A stretch of 64,000 nt of DNA from CAZRAL01 sp964598005 (GCA_964598005.1 CAZRAL010000005.1:18516-82515), one strand, 5' to 3'; numbered from the stretch's first letter, positions 54,671 through 63,807 are shown. Notes: generated by a model not told the origin, from the sequence alone. Program-made: numbers and translations.

Positions 54671-55093
54671 ATGAAAATCAATACTTATCAGATGATGGAA
54701 TCGTTCGGCAGTTTTGACGATTTTTTACTTTATCTTGCGATATCCAGCGTATTGCTCGCGGTATTCATCGCCATTTATGTCCGTATCACCCCCTATCGGG
54801 AAATCAGTTTGATTCGCGAGGGCAATATGGCAGCGGCATTCAGTCTTTCCGGCACATTGCTCGGGATGGTGGTACCGCTTGCCAATGCTGTCGAGTACAG
54901 TGTAGGGCCCGTAGATTTGGTGATATGGGGCAGCATTGCATTGATTGTGCAATTGCTGGTATTCATCATCATCCGTATTACCCTGCCCAATATTGCGCAC
55001 GATATTCCCGCAGGAAAGCAGGCCTCCGGTTTTTTCCTGGGTGTCATCTCACTTGCAGCAGGATTACTCAATGCCGCCTGTATGACCTATTAA
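54671..55093 (+). CDS. DUF350 membrane protein (YjfL type)
   Basis: The ATG at 54671 gives a 140-residue protein with four hydrophobic segments (about residues 16-35, 55-72, 82-102 and 120-138), consistent with two DUF350 halves. Motifs include REGNMAAAFSLSGTLLGMVVPLANA. In E. coli the trio YjfL-YjfM-YjfC has the same family content. It begins 7 bp after the ligase gene, so the whole speD-to-DUF350 set is likely a single transcript. Function unknown. Confidence 0.85.
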   Translation: MKINTYQMMESFGSFDDFLLYLAISSVLLAVFIAIYVRITPYREISLIREGNMAAAFSLSGTLLGMVVPLANAVEYSVGPVDLVIWGSIALIVQLLVFIIIRITLPNIAHDIPAGKQASGFFLGVISLAAGLLNAACMTY

Positions 55094-55165
55094 AACCGTA
55101 AGGTAGTCGATACTTGGAAAATATAATCTGTGCCAAGCCATGAAAGCCAAAGGCCAGCGCAAGCC

Positions 55166-56563
55166 ATGAGCCGCGAGGAAAAAGATACCTTTGGCACGAT
55201 AGAAGTATCCGATGAGCACTTGTGGGGCGCGCAAACCCAGCGTTCGCTGCAACATTTTCATATTTCCACCGAATGCATGCCTGTCGAGTTGATTATGGCG
55301 CTGGCCTGTGTCAAACGGGCGTGCGCCGTAGTGAATCGCGATCTTGGTTTACTGCCGCCGAATAAAACGGATGCCCTTATCAAGGCGGCTGATGAAGTAT
55401 TGGCCCACCAACATATCGGAGAATTTCCCCTCTCCGTATGGCAAACCGGATCGGGTACACAAACCAATATGAACATGAACGAAGTGCTGGCCAATCGCGC
55501 GTCTGAATTGCTGGGTGGTGCGCGCGGCATGAAGCGCATCGTGCACTCGAATGATGATGTGAATCTGGGGCAATCCTCGAATGATATTTTTCCAACGGCC
55601 ATGCACGTTGCAGCGGCAAGCGGACTCTTCAATCGATTGCTGCCTGCACTGCGTATACTCAGGAAAACGCTAGCGCAAAAATCAGCTGCCTTTGCCGAGG
55701 TAATCAAAATTGGCCGCACCCACTTGCAGGATGCCACGCCCCTTACACTGGGCCAGGAATTTTCCGGCTACGTGGCGCAGCTTGATTATGCGGACACGAT
55801 CATTACCCAGGCCCTGCCCGCCATTTGCCAACTAGCCGTTGGTGGCACAGCGGTGGGCACGGGGCTGAATACGCATCCCGAATTTGGTCAGCGCGTAGCT
55901 GAAGCGCTCAGCCGTCATACCGGCTTGCCCTTTCAAAGCGCACCCAACAAATTTGCCGCTCTGGCAGCACACGACACACTACTGGCGGCCCACGGCACAT
56001 TAAAAACGCTTGCTGCAGCCCTCACAAAAATTGCCAACGATATTCGCTGGCTGGCATCCGGGCCGCGCGCCGGTCTGGGTGAAATCGCCATTCCTGAAAA
56101 CGAGCCGGGCAGTTCGATTATGCCCGGCAAGGTCAACCCGACCCAATGCGAGGCACTTACCATGCTTTGCGCTCAGATTTTTGGTAACGATGTGGCGATC
56201 AATTTTGGCGGCGCCTCGGGAAATTTCGAACTGAATGTTTTCAAACCGCTTATCGCCCACAATTTTTTGCAAAGTGTGCGCCTGCTGGCGGATGGCATGA
56301 ATAGTTTTGAGGAACATTGCGCGCGCGGAATAACCGTCAAACAGGCCCGGATCGCCGAGTTGGTGGAATCCTCGCTGATGCTGGTGACGGCCTTGACCCC
56401 GCATATTGGCTACGAACGTGCGGCCGATATCGCCAAACGCGCGCACGCGGAAGGCACCACGCTGAAAAGTGCAGCGCTTGCGCTCGGCTACGTGACAGCA
56501 GAAGAATTCGAGCGCTGGGTACATCCCGCAGCAATGATTGGCGTAGATCACCCGACCCAATAA
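55166..56563 (+). CDS. fumC: Fumarate hydratase class II
   Basis: The 465-residue enzyme interconverts fumarate and malate in the TCA cycle. It has [42 protein letters not shown] and the superfamily signature [13 protein letters not shown] with catalytic Ser. The ATG at 55166 gives a start equivalent to E. coli FumC; a GTG at 55130 would add 12 residues. It follows the DUF350 gene by about 70 bp in the same direction. Confidence 0.95.
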   Translation: MSREEKDTFGTIEVSDEHLWGAQTQRSLQHFHISTECMPVELIMALACVKRACAVVNRDLGLLPPNKTDALIKAADEVLAHQHIGEFPLSVWQTGSGTQTNMNMNEVLANRASELLGGARGMKRIVHSNDDVNLGQSSNDIFPTAMHVAAASGLFNRLLPALRILRKTLAQKSAAFAEVIKIGRTHLQDATPLTLGQEFSGYVAQLDYADTIITQALPAICQLAVGGTAVGTGLNTHPEFGQRVAEALSRHTGLPFQSAPNKFAALAAHDTLLAAHGTLKTLAAALTKIANDIRWLASGPRAGLGEIAIPENEPGSSIMPGKVNPTQCEALTMLCAQIFGNDVAINFGGASGNFELNVFKPLIAHNFLQSVRLLADGMNSFEEHCARGITVKQARIAELVESSLMLVTALTPHIGYERAADIAKRAHAEGTTLKSAALALGYVTAEEFERWVHPAAMIGVDHPTQ

Positions 56564-56688
56564 AGTGGGGCGGGGTAATCCAATTTCTAACTGATGTACG
56601 CACTACTAAAGGAAAATTTCTTTGCCGGAAAAAATATCACGAAAAAATTGTTTTGCTTTGATATCACTTTAAACATCCACGATCAGAC

Positions 56689-56814
56689 CTCCCCCTTTGA
56701 AAAAGGGGGATCGAGGGGGATTGAAAATATTTGGCGCTGAGGTTTGATGCTGCGGTTTGGTACTGTGACAACCACTCTCAATCTCCCCTCCGCCCCTCTT
56801 TTTCAAAGAGGGGA
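56689..56814. repeat. Paired G/C-run palindromic repeats downstream of fumC
   Basis: Two inverted copies of a hairpin unit, CCCCCTTTGAAAAAGGGGG (56691-56709) and, in the opposite orientation, CCCCTCTTTTTCAAAGAGGGG (56794-56814), are each followed by a GA-rich run (GAGGGGGATTGAAAA and its inverse). They can fold individually or with each other. The region lies between fumC and the leftward psiF-like gene and is non-coding. The units resemble dispersed palindromes seen in many proteobacterial genomes. Confidence 0.7.
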
Positions 56815-56904
56815 ACCCAAGCGGAAATTTTTTCACAAATTTTCTATTTCATAGACAAGCTGCCTTGCTTCTGCATAACATCAGTTTCCAAATGGATAGG
56901 GCTT

Positions 56905-56992
56905 GCGCAAAATTGTTCCAGCAAGGCGCAGCGATGCAGGCAGTACAAGTTGTACGACCAGGCGCCGCAACGCAGATGGGGCGATTTTGTGT
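56905..56992. repeat. Imperfect palindromic intergenic repeat centred on GTACAAGTTGTAC
   Basis: An ~88-bp imperfect inverted repeat runs from GCAAAATTGTTCCAGC to GGGGCGATTTTGTGTAG, with a 13-bp palindromic core GTACAAGTTGTAC (56943-56955). Open frames across it are short and atypical, so I treat it as a dispersed non-coding repeat rather than a gene. The 56564-57105 gap holds this, the G/C-run repeats and the terminator of the psiF-like gene. Confidence 0.6.
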
Positions 56993-57009
56993 AGTCCTAA
57001 TGGAATACG

Positions 57010-57046
57010 AAAAAATCCCCTTGCAGCACAAACTGCAAGGGGATTT
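57010..57046 (-). terminator. Terminator of the psiF-like gene
   Basis: A perfect 14-bp inverted repeat (AAATCCCCTTGCAG at 57013-57026 and its complement at 57033-57046) with a 6-nt loop ends, on the minus strand, in TTTTTT. It lies 60 bp downstream of the psiF-like stop codon. Confidence 0.9.
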
Positions 57047-57105
57047 CAAATACCAAACTTACACTTAAGGGAAAGCAAAGCCACGCTTCACGCCATTAGG
57101 AAAGC

Positions 57106-57384
57106 CTATTTGCTCATACATTCCTTCATGAAGGCTTTGCGTTCGGCACCTTTTTTGTCTTTTGCTTCTTCATTACAGGCTTTCATTTTTTCATTCTGCA
57201 CTTTTTTCTTATCTTTCAGGCATTGCGACATAAAGGCTTTGCGTTCGGCACCTTTTTTATCGCCGGCTTCCTGATTACAGGCTTTCATACGGGCATGTTG
57301 TGGATTTTCCTTTTTTTCTTCGGCCAGTGCCGGTGTGGCGACAAGCGGTAGCGCGATAAGCATTGCAGCAAGTAGTTTGTTCAT
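57106..57384 (-). CDS. PsiF-repeat periplasmic protein
   Basis: The ATG at 57382-57384 gives a 92-residue protein with a signal peptide (MNKLLAAMLIALPLVATPALA) and two tandem PsiF repeats, MKACNQEAGDKKGAERKAFM and MKACNEEAKDKKGAERKAFM, each with a Cys pair (KACN and QCL/ECM). PsiF is phosphate-starvation-induced in E. coli, function unknown. The two repeats are nearly identical at DNA level too, indicating a recent internal duplication. phoU lies 2.7 kb away but not in the same unit. Confidence 0.9.
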   Translation of the reverse strand: MNKLLAAMLIALPLVATPALAEEKKENPQHARMKACNQEAGDKKGAERKAFMSQCLKDKKKVQNEKMKACNEEAKDKKGAERKAFMKECMSK

Positions 57385-57548
57385 AATGGTTGTCCTCAAA
57401 AGTAAAAAATGTCGCGCAATAGCGCGCCCCCTGTTAACGGACGATGTACCCAGTCCGTTGACAGCGCAGCGTATCATTTATCCAACAGCCCGACAGAAAT
57501 CGGGAAGGAACACCTCTCTTCTTTATAATAAGTCGTCACCATCAGACA

Positions 57549-58301
57549 TTGCCGCTTTCCTTGCATCTTTCCCGATTTTATTCTTCTGCCCGGTTACCAC
57601 GCCATTTCGAGGCTGGCTTTATCGCCGAATTGGCCGAAGCGGTAACCCATCATGCTATTCATGCCCTGCGCTTACGTGAGGGCGATTCGCTGGTGCTATT
57701 TGACGGTGAAGGCGGCGAATTCAGGGCGCGCATTCATGAAATAAAAAAGCAACGGTTAAAGGTTGAGCTATTGGCCTTTCAAGACATTTCCCGTGAATCT
57801 CCTTTGAAGATTACGCTGGCACAAGCGCTCACCACTGGAGACAAAATGGATTTCATTATCCAGAAAGCGGTCGAATTGGGTGTGGCATGCATACAACCGC
57901 TGCATACGGCGCGTTGTACGGCTCGCCTATCGGACGATCGTGCCGCCAAGCGTTTGGCGCACTGGCGTGCCATCGCAATCAACGCCTGCGAGCAATGCGG
58001 CAGAAATCGTCTTCCCATTATTGAGCCGATGCGGGATTTTCAGGAGTGGCTAGACATGCCCGTAAAAAGTCCACGTTACATGCTTTTGCCCGATGCATCG
58101 CATTCGTTTTCAACCCTTGTGACTGTGCCCGAACTTTGCCTATTGGTCGGTCCGGAAGGCGGCTTCGAGCCTCGTGAAGTAAATTGGGCGATAGAATACG
58201 ATATTCAGCCAGTACGTTTGGGCCCGCGTATTTTGCGCACTGAAACAGCGGGGTTCGCGGCCGTAGCAGCACTTTCCGCCAGAGTCGGCGATTTTGTATA
58301 A
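57549..58301 (+). CDS. rsmE: 16S rRNA (uracil-1498-N3)-methyltransferase
   Basis: The ~250-residue SPOUT methyltransferase has the N-terminal PUA-like part (HHAIHALRLREGDSLVLFDGEGGEF). The SPOUT knot follows with ALTTGDKMDFIIQKAVELGV, SERCG-type INACEQCGRNRLP, LLVGPEGGFEPREV and LGPRILRTETAGFAAVA. The frame opens with TTG at 57549 or 57561, neither with a good ribosome site; family proteins usually begin close to the xRFY segment present at residue ~8. Function assignment is firm, start uncertain. Confidence 0.92.
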   Translation: MPLSLHLSRFYSSARLPRHFEAGFIAELAEAVTHHAIHALRLREGDSLVLFDGEGGEFRARIHEIKKQRLKVELLAFQDISRESPLKITLAQALTTGDKMDFIIQKAVELGVACIQPLHTARCTARLSDDRAAKRLAHWRAIAINACEQCGRNRLPIIEPMRDFQEWLDMPVKSPRYMLLPDASHSFSTLVTVPELCLLVGPEGGFEPREVNWAIEYDIQPVRLGPRILRTETAGFAAVAALSARVGDFV

Positions 58302-58379
58302 AAGCTGATGGATGCGCGCACACTGGCTCCGGCACCGTTAAAATAGGGCCGAATTTTTCCTTCCCTGCTGAGTCCCCTT

Positions 58380-59708
58380 ATGGCTAAAAGCGATTCCCGA
58401 AAACTCGAGGCCTTTGTGAAGTGGTTTCGCAGCGCCACGCCTTTCATTCATGAGTTCGGCGGGCGCACGATCGTGATCGCCTTTGGCGGCGAAGTGTTGA
58501 ACGATGGCGAACTGATGCAGTTGACCCATGATATCAATGTGCTGGTGAGCCTGGAGATTCGTCTGGTACTGGTTCACGGCACCCGGCCACAGGTTGAAGA
58601 CCAGCTACGCCAGCACGGGGTTACTCCTCAATATGCAGAAGGCAAGCGGGTGACTGATGCAGCAGCGTTAAAATGCGTAAAAGAAGCCAATGGCATCGTG
58701 AGGATGGAAATTGAGGCCATTCTCTCTACGGAGTTGGCCAATTCACCCATGGCTGGTGCAGATATCCGGGTGGCCAGCGGCAATTTCATCACCGCCAAAC
58801 CTTTGGGTATACGCAATGGCGTGGATTTCATACATACCGGCGAAGTGCGCAAAGTCGATGTGGAAGGAATTACCCGCCGCCTGGATGATCATGAAGTGGT
58901 GCTGCTTTCCCCTATTGGTTTTTCGCCAACGGGCGATATTTTCAATTGCACATTGGAAGATGTGGCGACCGCTACAGCGATTGCGCTCAAGGCTGACAAA
59001 CTTATTTTTTTGATGGAAACCATGGGCGCCACGGATAACAAAGGACGACTGATCACCGAGCTCACTGCCAAGGAAGGGGAAATCTTGTTGGCGGCTAATG
59101 GTACTTTGACGGAAGATGTGCGCTATTTTCTTCCCTGCGCCATTCGTGCGGTGCGTGAAGGCGTCAAGCGCGCGCACTTGATCAGCAGGCATGTTGATGG
59201 TGCGCTGCTCATGGAGCTTTTTACCCATCACGGGATCGGTACCCTGGTTGCGCTGGAGTCTTCAGACCGGTTACGCAGCGCAGTATTGGCCGATGCCGAG
59301 GGCATTCTGGCGATTATCGATCCGCTGGTTGCCCAGGGCGTCCTGGTGAAACGCGACCGTCAATTGATCGAAAAAGAAATCGATCGATTTATGGTGCTGG
59401 AACACGATCAGGAAATTATCGGCTGTGCCGCGCTTTATCCATTTCCCGGTGAAAAGGCAGCAGAATTGGCCTGTCTCGCAGTCAATCCCTTTTATCGCGA
59501 TGGTGGGCGCGGCGAACGCATTTTGCAATTTGCAGAAAAGCGCGCGCGTGAACTGGGATTCAAGACCTTGTTTGTGCTTTCCACGCAAACCACGCACTGG
59601 TTCATCGAACGCGGCTTTGTGGAGAGTGATTTGACCAAGCTGCCGCAGGAAAAGCAGGCACTTTATAATTATCAACGGCGTTCTAAAGTTTTTACCAAAG
59701 CACTGTAA
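58380..59708 (+). CDS. argA: N-acetylglutamate synthase
   Basis: The 442-residue protein couples an amino-acid-kinase-like domain (GRTIVIAFGGEVLNDGEL, LVLVHGTRPQVEDQL, about residues 1-290) to a C-terminal GNAT domain (ELACLAVNPFYRDGGRGERIL). This is the classical ArgA layout. It makes N-acetylglutamate, the first arginine intermediate, and the kinase-like domain normally binds arginine for feedback. It stands alone, 79 bp after rsmE. Confidence 0.95.
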   Translation: MAKSDSRKLEAFVKWFRSATPFIHEFGGRTIVIAFGGEVLNDGELMQLTHDINVLVSLEIRLVLVHGTRPQVEDQLRQHGVTPQYAEGKRVTDAAALKCVKEANGIVRMEIEAILSTELANSPMAGADIRVASGNFITAKPLGIRNGVDFIHTGEVRKVDVEGITRRLDDHEVVLLSPIGFSPTGDIFNCTLEDVATATAIALKADKLIFLMETMGATDNKGRLITELTAKEGEILLAANGTLTEDVRYFLPCAIRAVREGVKRAHLISRHVDGALLMELFTHHGIGTLVALESSDRLRSAVLADAEGILAIIDPLVAQGVLVKRDRQLIEKEIDRFMVLEHDQEIIGCAALYPFPGEKAAELACLAVNPFYRDGGRGERILQFAEKRARELGFKTLFVLSTQTTHWFIERGFVESDLTKLPQEKQALYNYQRRSKVFTKAL

Positions 59709-59750
59709 TTCCATTTCCAATCAAAATAAGTTTTGATTTAGAAACGGAAT
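59708..59750. repeat. AT-rich palindrome with ATTCCATTTCC/GGAAT ends
   Basis: The gap between argA and yggX forms a long imperfect palindrome: ATTCC-A-TTTC...AATCAAAA, loop TAAG, TTTTGATT...GAAAC-GGAAT. A shorter relative, ATTCCATTTCCAAACGGAAT, occurs at 42769-42788, and ATTCCATTTCCAAA at 14545-14558. It could be a dispersed REP-like unit or a shared operator. No U tract follows, so it is not a typical terminator. Confidence 0.5.
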
Positions 59751-59765
59751 AAACCGGAGATTGAA

Positions 59766-60038
59766 ATGGCACGCATCATTCATTGCATCAAATTGCAGCG
59801 CGATGGGGAAGGGCTTGATTTTCCGCCCTATCCCGGGCCATTGGGCAAGCGCTTATGGGAAAGCGTTTCCAAAGAAGCCTGGAAGGCTTGGCTAGAACAC
59901 CAGAAAATGTTGGTCAACGAGAATCGTCTTAATCTTTCTGATGCGCGTGCCCGAAAGTATCTGGAAGAACAAATGACGCGCCATTTTTTTGGGGAAGGCG
60001 CCGATGCGGCATCGGGATATGTGCCGCCATCCCCATAA
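59766..60038 (+). CDS. yggX: Probable Fe(2+)-trafficking protein YggX
   Basis: The 90-residue protein shows the YggX signature: [23 protein letters not shown] near the N-terminus with the conserved Cys7, then [19 protein letters not shown] and [16 protein letters not shown]. Family members protect Fe-S clusters from oxidative damage and may handle labile iron. It follows argA, from which it is separated by a palindrome, and converges with phoU. Confidence 0.94.
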   Translation: MARIIHCIKLQRDGEGLDFPPYPGPLGKRLWESVSKEAWKAWLEHQKMLVNENRLNLSDARARKYLEEQMTRHFFGEGADAASGYVPPSP

Positions 60039-60046
60039 GGGGGGGC

Positions 60047-60064
60047 ATAATCAGAGGTTGCTTA
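60047..60064. repeat. Possible solo end of the MITE-like family
   Basis: TAATCAGAGGTTGCTTAA matches the outward end of elements A and B (TTAATCAGAGGTTCCTTAA-type) with few mismatches and overlaps the phoU stop codon. No partner end is seen nearby. It may be a relic or chance similarity. Confidence 0.35.
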
Positions 60065-60769
60065 ACTTGGCGTTGAGGTCTCACGATCGAATTCTTCTGC
60101 GGAAATATGGCGTACATCCTTGCCTTTGACCAGATAAACCACGTATTCCGAAATATTTTTGGCGTGATCGCCAATGCGCTCGATGGCTTTGGCAATAAAA
60201 AGAATATCAATCGAAGCTGAAATGGTACGCGGATCCTCCATCATGAAGGTGACCAGCTGCCGCAGGATGGAGCGGAATTGTTCGTCGACGATTTGATCCT
60301 GCTTGACAACCTTAGCCGCGGCAGCAATATCCAGCCGGGCAAAAGCATCCAGTGAGGCTTTGAGCATTTCCAGCGCCACCCCGCTTGCATAGCGTACTTC
60401 GGTAAAACGGGTGGAAAGCAAACGATCTTGCTCATAGAACTGCTTGGCCATGCGGGCGATTTTTTCAGCTTCATCGCCGATGCGCTCCAGATCGGTGATG
60501 GTTTTCACCACGGCCATAACCATGCGCAAGTCCCCCGCCGTAGGCTGGCGTCTCGCGATGATGTGAGTACAGTCGTCATCGATACCGACTTCCAGGGCGT
60601 TGACCCGGTGATCGTCGGCAATCACCTGATCGGCAAGCGCCATGTCGCCTCGAACCAAGGCATCCACGGCATAGGCAATCTGTTTTTCGACCAGTCCCCC
60701 CATTTGCAATACACGGGAACGTATGGCTTCCAGTTCGGCATCGAATTTTTTTGAAATATGATCAGGCAT
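60062..60769 (-). CDS. phoU: Phosphate transport/signalling regulator PhoU
   Basis: The 235-residue all-helical protein has two PhoU repeats. Repeat 1 holds MGGLVEKQIAYAVDALVRGD and ITDLERIGDEAEKIA; repeat 2 holds FRSILRQLVTFMMEDPRTI and IERIGDHAKNISEYVVYL, each with the metal-binding E-R-I-G-D motif. It represses the Pho regulon with the PstSCAB transporter and PhoR. The usual pst genes are not in the window, so here phoU is detached from them or they lie elsewhere. Confidence 0.95.
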   Translation of the reverse strand: MPDHISKKFDAELEAIRSRVLQMGGLVEKQIAYAVDALVRGDMALADQVIADDHRVNALEVGIDDDCTHIIARRQPTAGDLRMVMAVVKTITDLERIGDEAEKIARMAKQFYEQDRLLSTRFTEVRYASGVALEMLKASLDAFARLDIAAAAKVVKQDQIVDEQFRSILRQLVTFMMEDPRTISASIDILFIAKAIERIGDHAKNISEYVVYLVKGKDVRHISAEEFDRETSTPS

Positions 60770-60833
60770 GGCAATGGTGGCAAGTGAGATAGCGACAGAC
60801 AGCTTATCTTTTTTGAATGACGGAAATATGACT

Positions 60834-61505
60834 TTATTTCAGAACCGTTTCTATCCCACCTTCCCCGGCGAGCAGTAATACATCAGCACCGCGGCGGGCG
60901 AACAAGCCATTACTGACCACGCCGGGAATGTGATCGATGGTGGACTCCAGTTCTACGGGGTTAAGAATGTCAAGCCCGCGAATATCGAGAATCCAGTTTC
61001 CATTGTCGGTTACCACCGCTTTACCGTCACGGATACGCCATTCAGGGTGGCCGCCCAGCTTGACCATCTCGCGGGCGACAAAACTGCGCGCCATGGGAAT
61101 CACTTCGATGGGGAGTGGAAACTTTCCAAGCAAATCAACCATTTTTGACTGATCGGCAATACAGACAAATTTATCGCTGGCGCCGGCAACGACTTTTTCA
61201 CGGGTCAGCGCTGCGCCGCCGCCTTTGATCATGTGCAGATGGCGCGTCACCTCGTCTGCGCCGTCGATATACACAGATAACGGTCCGCTATCGTTCAGAT
61301 CCTGCACCTCGATGCCTGCCGCACGCAAGCGCTGAGCGCTGGCTTCCGAGCTGGCCACAGCCCCCTTGATGCGCAAGGTAACTTTTGCCAGCTCGGCAAT
61401 GAAGCAGTTCACCGTCGACCCGGTACCGACGCCAATAATACTGTCATCGGGCACGTAATGAAGTGCCGCTTTGGCCACTTGTTGTTTTAGAGCATCCTGA
61501 TTCAT
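60834..61505 (-). CDS. rpiA: Ribose-5-phosphate isomerase A
   Basis: The 223-residue enzyme interconverts ribose-5-P and ribulose-5-P. The ATG at 61503-61505 gives [35 protein letters not shown]. Motifs include [24 protein letters not shown] and [12 protein letters not shown]. An earlier start at 61550 would overlap the ilvA upstream region and is not family-like. It is divergent from ilvA across 76 bp and follows phoU-independent transcription. Confidence 0.95.
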   Translation of the reverse strand: MNQDALKQQVAKAALHYVPDDSIIGVGTGSTVNCFIAELAKVTLRIKGAVASSEASAQRLRAAGIEVQDLNDSGPLSVYIDGADEVTRHLHMIKGGGAALTREKVVAGASDKFVCIADQSKMVDLLGKFPLPIEVIPMARSFVAREMVKLGGHPEWRIRDGKAVVTDNGNWILDIRGLDILNPVELESTIDHIPGVVSNGLFARRGADVLLLAGEGGIETVLK

Positions 61506-61581
61506 GCACAAATGAATAAAGTTAAGAAATCCTTGATTAGCATAGCGCAAATTCTGCTACATTGCTTCTCGATATTTCTCT

Positions 61582-63132
61582 ATGCCCAGCCGATCAATGA
61601 AAGACGATTACCTTAAAAAAATCCTGACTGCCCGCGTTTACGATGTGGCAATCGAGAGCCCCCTCGAACGGGCAGCGGCACTTTCAGAATTCCTTGATAA
61701 CGATCTACTGCTGAAACGCGAAGACCTGCAGCCGGTATTTTCATTCAAGCTGCGCGGTGCTTACAACAAAATGGCACACCTCACCCCGCGGCAGCTAAAA
61801 CGCGGAGTGATCTGCGCCAGTGCGGGCAATCATGCGCAGGGGGTGGCGCTGGCCGCGCAGCGCCTGGGTTGCGCTGCATCGATTGTCATGCCCGTCACCA
61901 CGCCGAAGATCAAGGTGGATGCCGTCGCGCGGCGTGGCGCGAAAGTCATATTGCAGGGCGACAGTTACCACGAGGCCAGCCTATATGCCAAGGCGCTGTC
62001 GCGCAAACTGAAGCTGACTTATGTTCACCCTTACGACGATCCACTGGTGATAGCGGGACAGGGAACCATCGGCATGGAAATCTTGCGCCAGTATCAGCAT
62101 GCGATTGACGCAGTGTTTGTGCCCATCGGCGGTGGGGGACTGATTGCCGGCATTGCCGCGTATGTCAAGCAGTTATCGCCGGCGACCAAAATAATCGGAG
62201 TGGAGCCGGTAGACTCCAACGCAATGTATCAATCGCTTGCCAAAGGGCGGCGCGTTACGCTACAGCACGTCAACCTTTTTGCGGATGGGGTGGCCGTCAA
62301 ACAGGTGGGCGTAGAAACTTTTCGCCTGGCGCGAAAACTGGTCGATGAAGTGGTGCTGGTCGATACCGACGAAATCTGCGCGGCCATCAAGGATATTTTT
62401 CAGGATACGCGCTCGATTATGGAGCCTTCTGGTGGGCTTGCGGTGGCTGGTATCAAGCGTTATGTTGCGCGCGAAAAAATTAAAGGCAAAACACTGGTGG
62501 CGATTTGTTGCGGCGCAAACATGAATTTCGACCGCCTGCGTTTCGTGGCGGAACGCGCCGAAGTGGGCGAGCATCATGAAGCGCTGCTTGCCGTGACGGT
62601 GCCCGAGGCGCGCGGCAGTTTCAGACATTTTTGCGAGTTACTGGGACCTCGGAATGTGACCGAATTCAACTATCGCATCGCTGATGCACAGGAGGCCCAT
62701 TTGTTTGTCGGGGTGCAAATCCAGAATCGTAGCGAAACCGCCAAACTCGTACGGAATTTCAACCGGCATGGATTTAAGACTCTCGATTTGACCGATGATG
62801 AAATGGCCAAGTTGCATCTTCGGCACCTTGCCGGCGGGCGCTCACCTCTCGCTGAGGAAGAATTGGTCTATCGCTTTGAATTTCCCGAACGGTCGGGGGC
62901 GTTAATGAATTTTCTTTCCAACATGAACCCGAACTGGAATATCAGTTTGTTCCACTACCGTAATCACGGTGCGGATTACGCGCGGGTTCTGGTTGGTATG
63001 CAGGTACCTGTAAACGAGCGAACCGCATTGCGCAAATTTCTCAAGACCCTGGGTTATGCATACGTGGAAGAAACCCGCAATCCTGCCTACCGGCTGTTTC
63101 TGCGCTATAGATTAGACCTGCAAATAGATTGA
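61582..63132 (+). CDS. ilvA: Biosynthetic threonine ammonia-lyase (threonine deaminase)
   Basis: The 516-residue PLP enzyme starts isoleucine synthesis by deaminating threonine to 2-oxobutanoate. The PLP lysine is Lys56 in QPVFSFKLRGAYNKM, and the phosphate loop is in PIGGGGLIAGIAAYVK. Two ACT-like regulatory domains follow (about residues 335-510), typical of isoleucine-inhibited IlvA. Met1 or Met6 may start the protein. The neighbour to the right is a decayed IS1-like gene. Confidence 0.95.
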   Translation: MPSRSMKDDYLKKILTARVYDVAIESPLERAAALSEFLDNDLLLKREDLQPVFSFKLRGAYNKMAHLTPRQLKRGVICASAGNHAQGVALAAQRLGCAASIVMPVTTPKIKVDAVARRGAKVILQGDSYHEASLYAKALSRKLKLTYVHPYDDPLVIAGQGTIGMEILRQYQHAIDAVFVPIGGGGLIAGIAAYVKQLSPATKIIGVEPVDSNAMYQSLAKGRRVTLQHVNLFADGVAVKQVGVETFRLARKLVDEVVLVDTDEICAAIKDIFQDTRSIMEPSGGLAVAGIKRYVAREKIKGKTLVAICCGANMNFDRLRFVAERAEVGEHHEALLAVTVPEARGSFRHFCELLGPRNVTEFNYRIADAQEAHLFVGVQIQNRSETAKLVRNFNRHGFKTLDLTDDEMAKLHLRHLAGGRSPLAEEELVYRFEFPERSGALMNFLSNMNPNWNISLFHYRNHGADYARVLVGMQVPVNERTALRKFLKTLGYAYVEETRNPAYRLFLRYRLDLQID

Positions 63133-63279
63133 ACTTCACGCTAATATTCAGATCGGCAAACATACAGAAAAAAGCGATGCAGTATCTATCCCCACTCCCC
63201 TACGTAAAATACGCTGCTTGAAACTGTTTGAGGATCGAATTCCTGGCTTCCTACCTTAAAACTGGGGTAAGCCGATTAT

Positions 63280-63807
63280 CTTCAGCACCACCAAATTTCT
63301 CCGAGCATTTTGTATCCCATTGGGCTTACCAATTCTGTAATGAATTGGGTTAAGGGGGAAATAGCAGGCAAGATTTTAGCGCAGGTTGATGTATGCGAGG
63401 TAAGTTATATTGATGCAGATGAGCTGTGGACATATGTGGGCAAAAAAATAATGTTACTGGCTGTGATGGGCTGTTGATCGTGCTACCCAAAGAATTGTCG
63501 GGGGGTGCTGGGCGATCGCAGTGCCGAAACAGCCGCACAACTGGGCGCGCAGATTCCTCAAGGCCCTGAAATTGCTTACGTCACCGACTTCTGGCATCCC
63601 TACAGGCAAATCTTCCCCCCCGACCGGCACCAAAAAGGCAAAGCATATACCTACACTATCGAAAGCATGAACAACAAACTGCGCTGCTACTTAGCGCGTC
63701 TGCATCGCAAAACCCACTGCTATTCAAAGTCAGTTGCCAATCTTAATGCTTCGCTTCTGTTTTGTTTTGTTCGAAAATTTGACGCCATTTTGATTATCAG
63801 TACCTAA
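63280..63807 (+). pseudogene. Degraded IS1-family transposase
   Basis: Fragments in different frames reconstruct an IS1-type transposase: a DNA-binding part SVMNWVKGEIAGK (near 63342), catalytic YIDADELWTYVGKK, and a shifted WAVDRATQRIVGG containing an internal TGA. The longest piece (63505-63807) contains VLGDRSAETAAQLGA, VTDFWHPYRQIFPPDRH and TYTIESMNNKLRCYLARLHRKTHCYSKS. Frameshifts at an A run near 63442 and a G run near 63500 break it. I could not identify intact terminal repeats. The element is inactive and lies beside ilvA. Confidence 0.82.

Noticed and set aside
61512..61616. 34-codon ORF upstream of and overlapping ilvA, rich in Ile and Leu, as a possible ilv leader peptide
   Set aside because: Ile and Leu codons are scattered rather than clustered, there is no ribosome site, and the ORF begins 7 bp from the divergent rpiA start, leaving little room for a promoter. 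It looks like chance.
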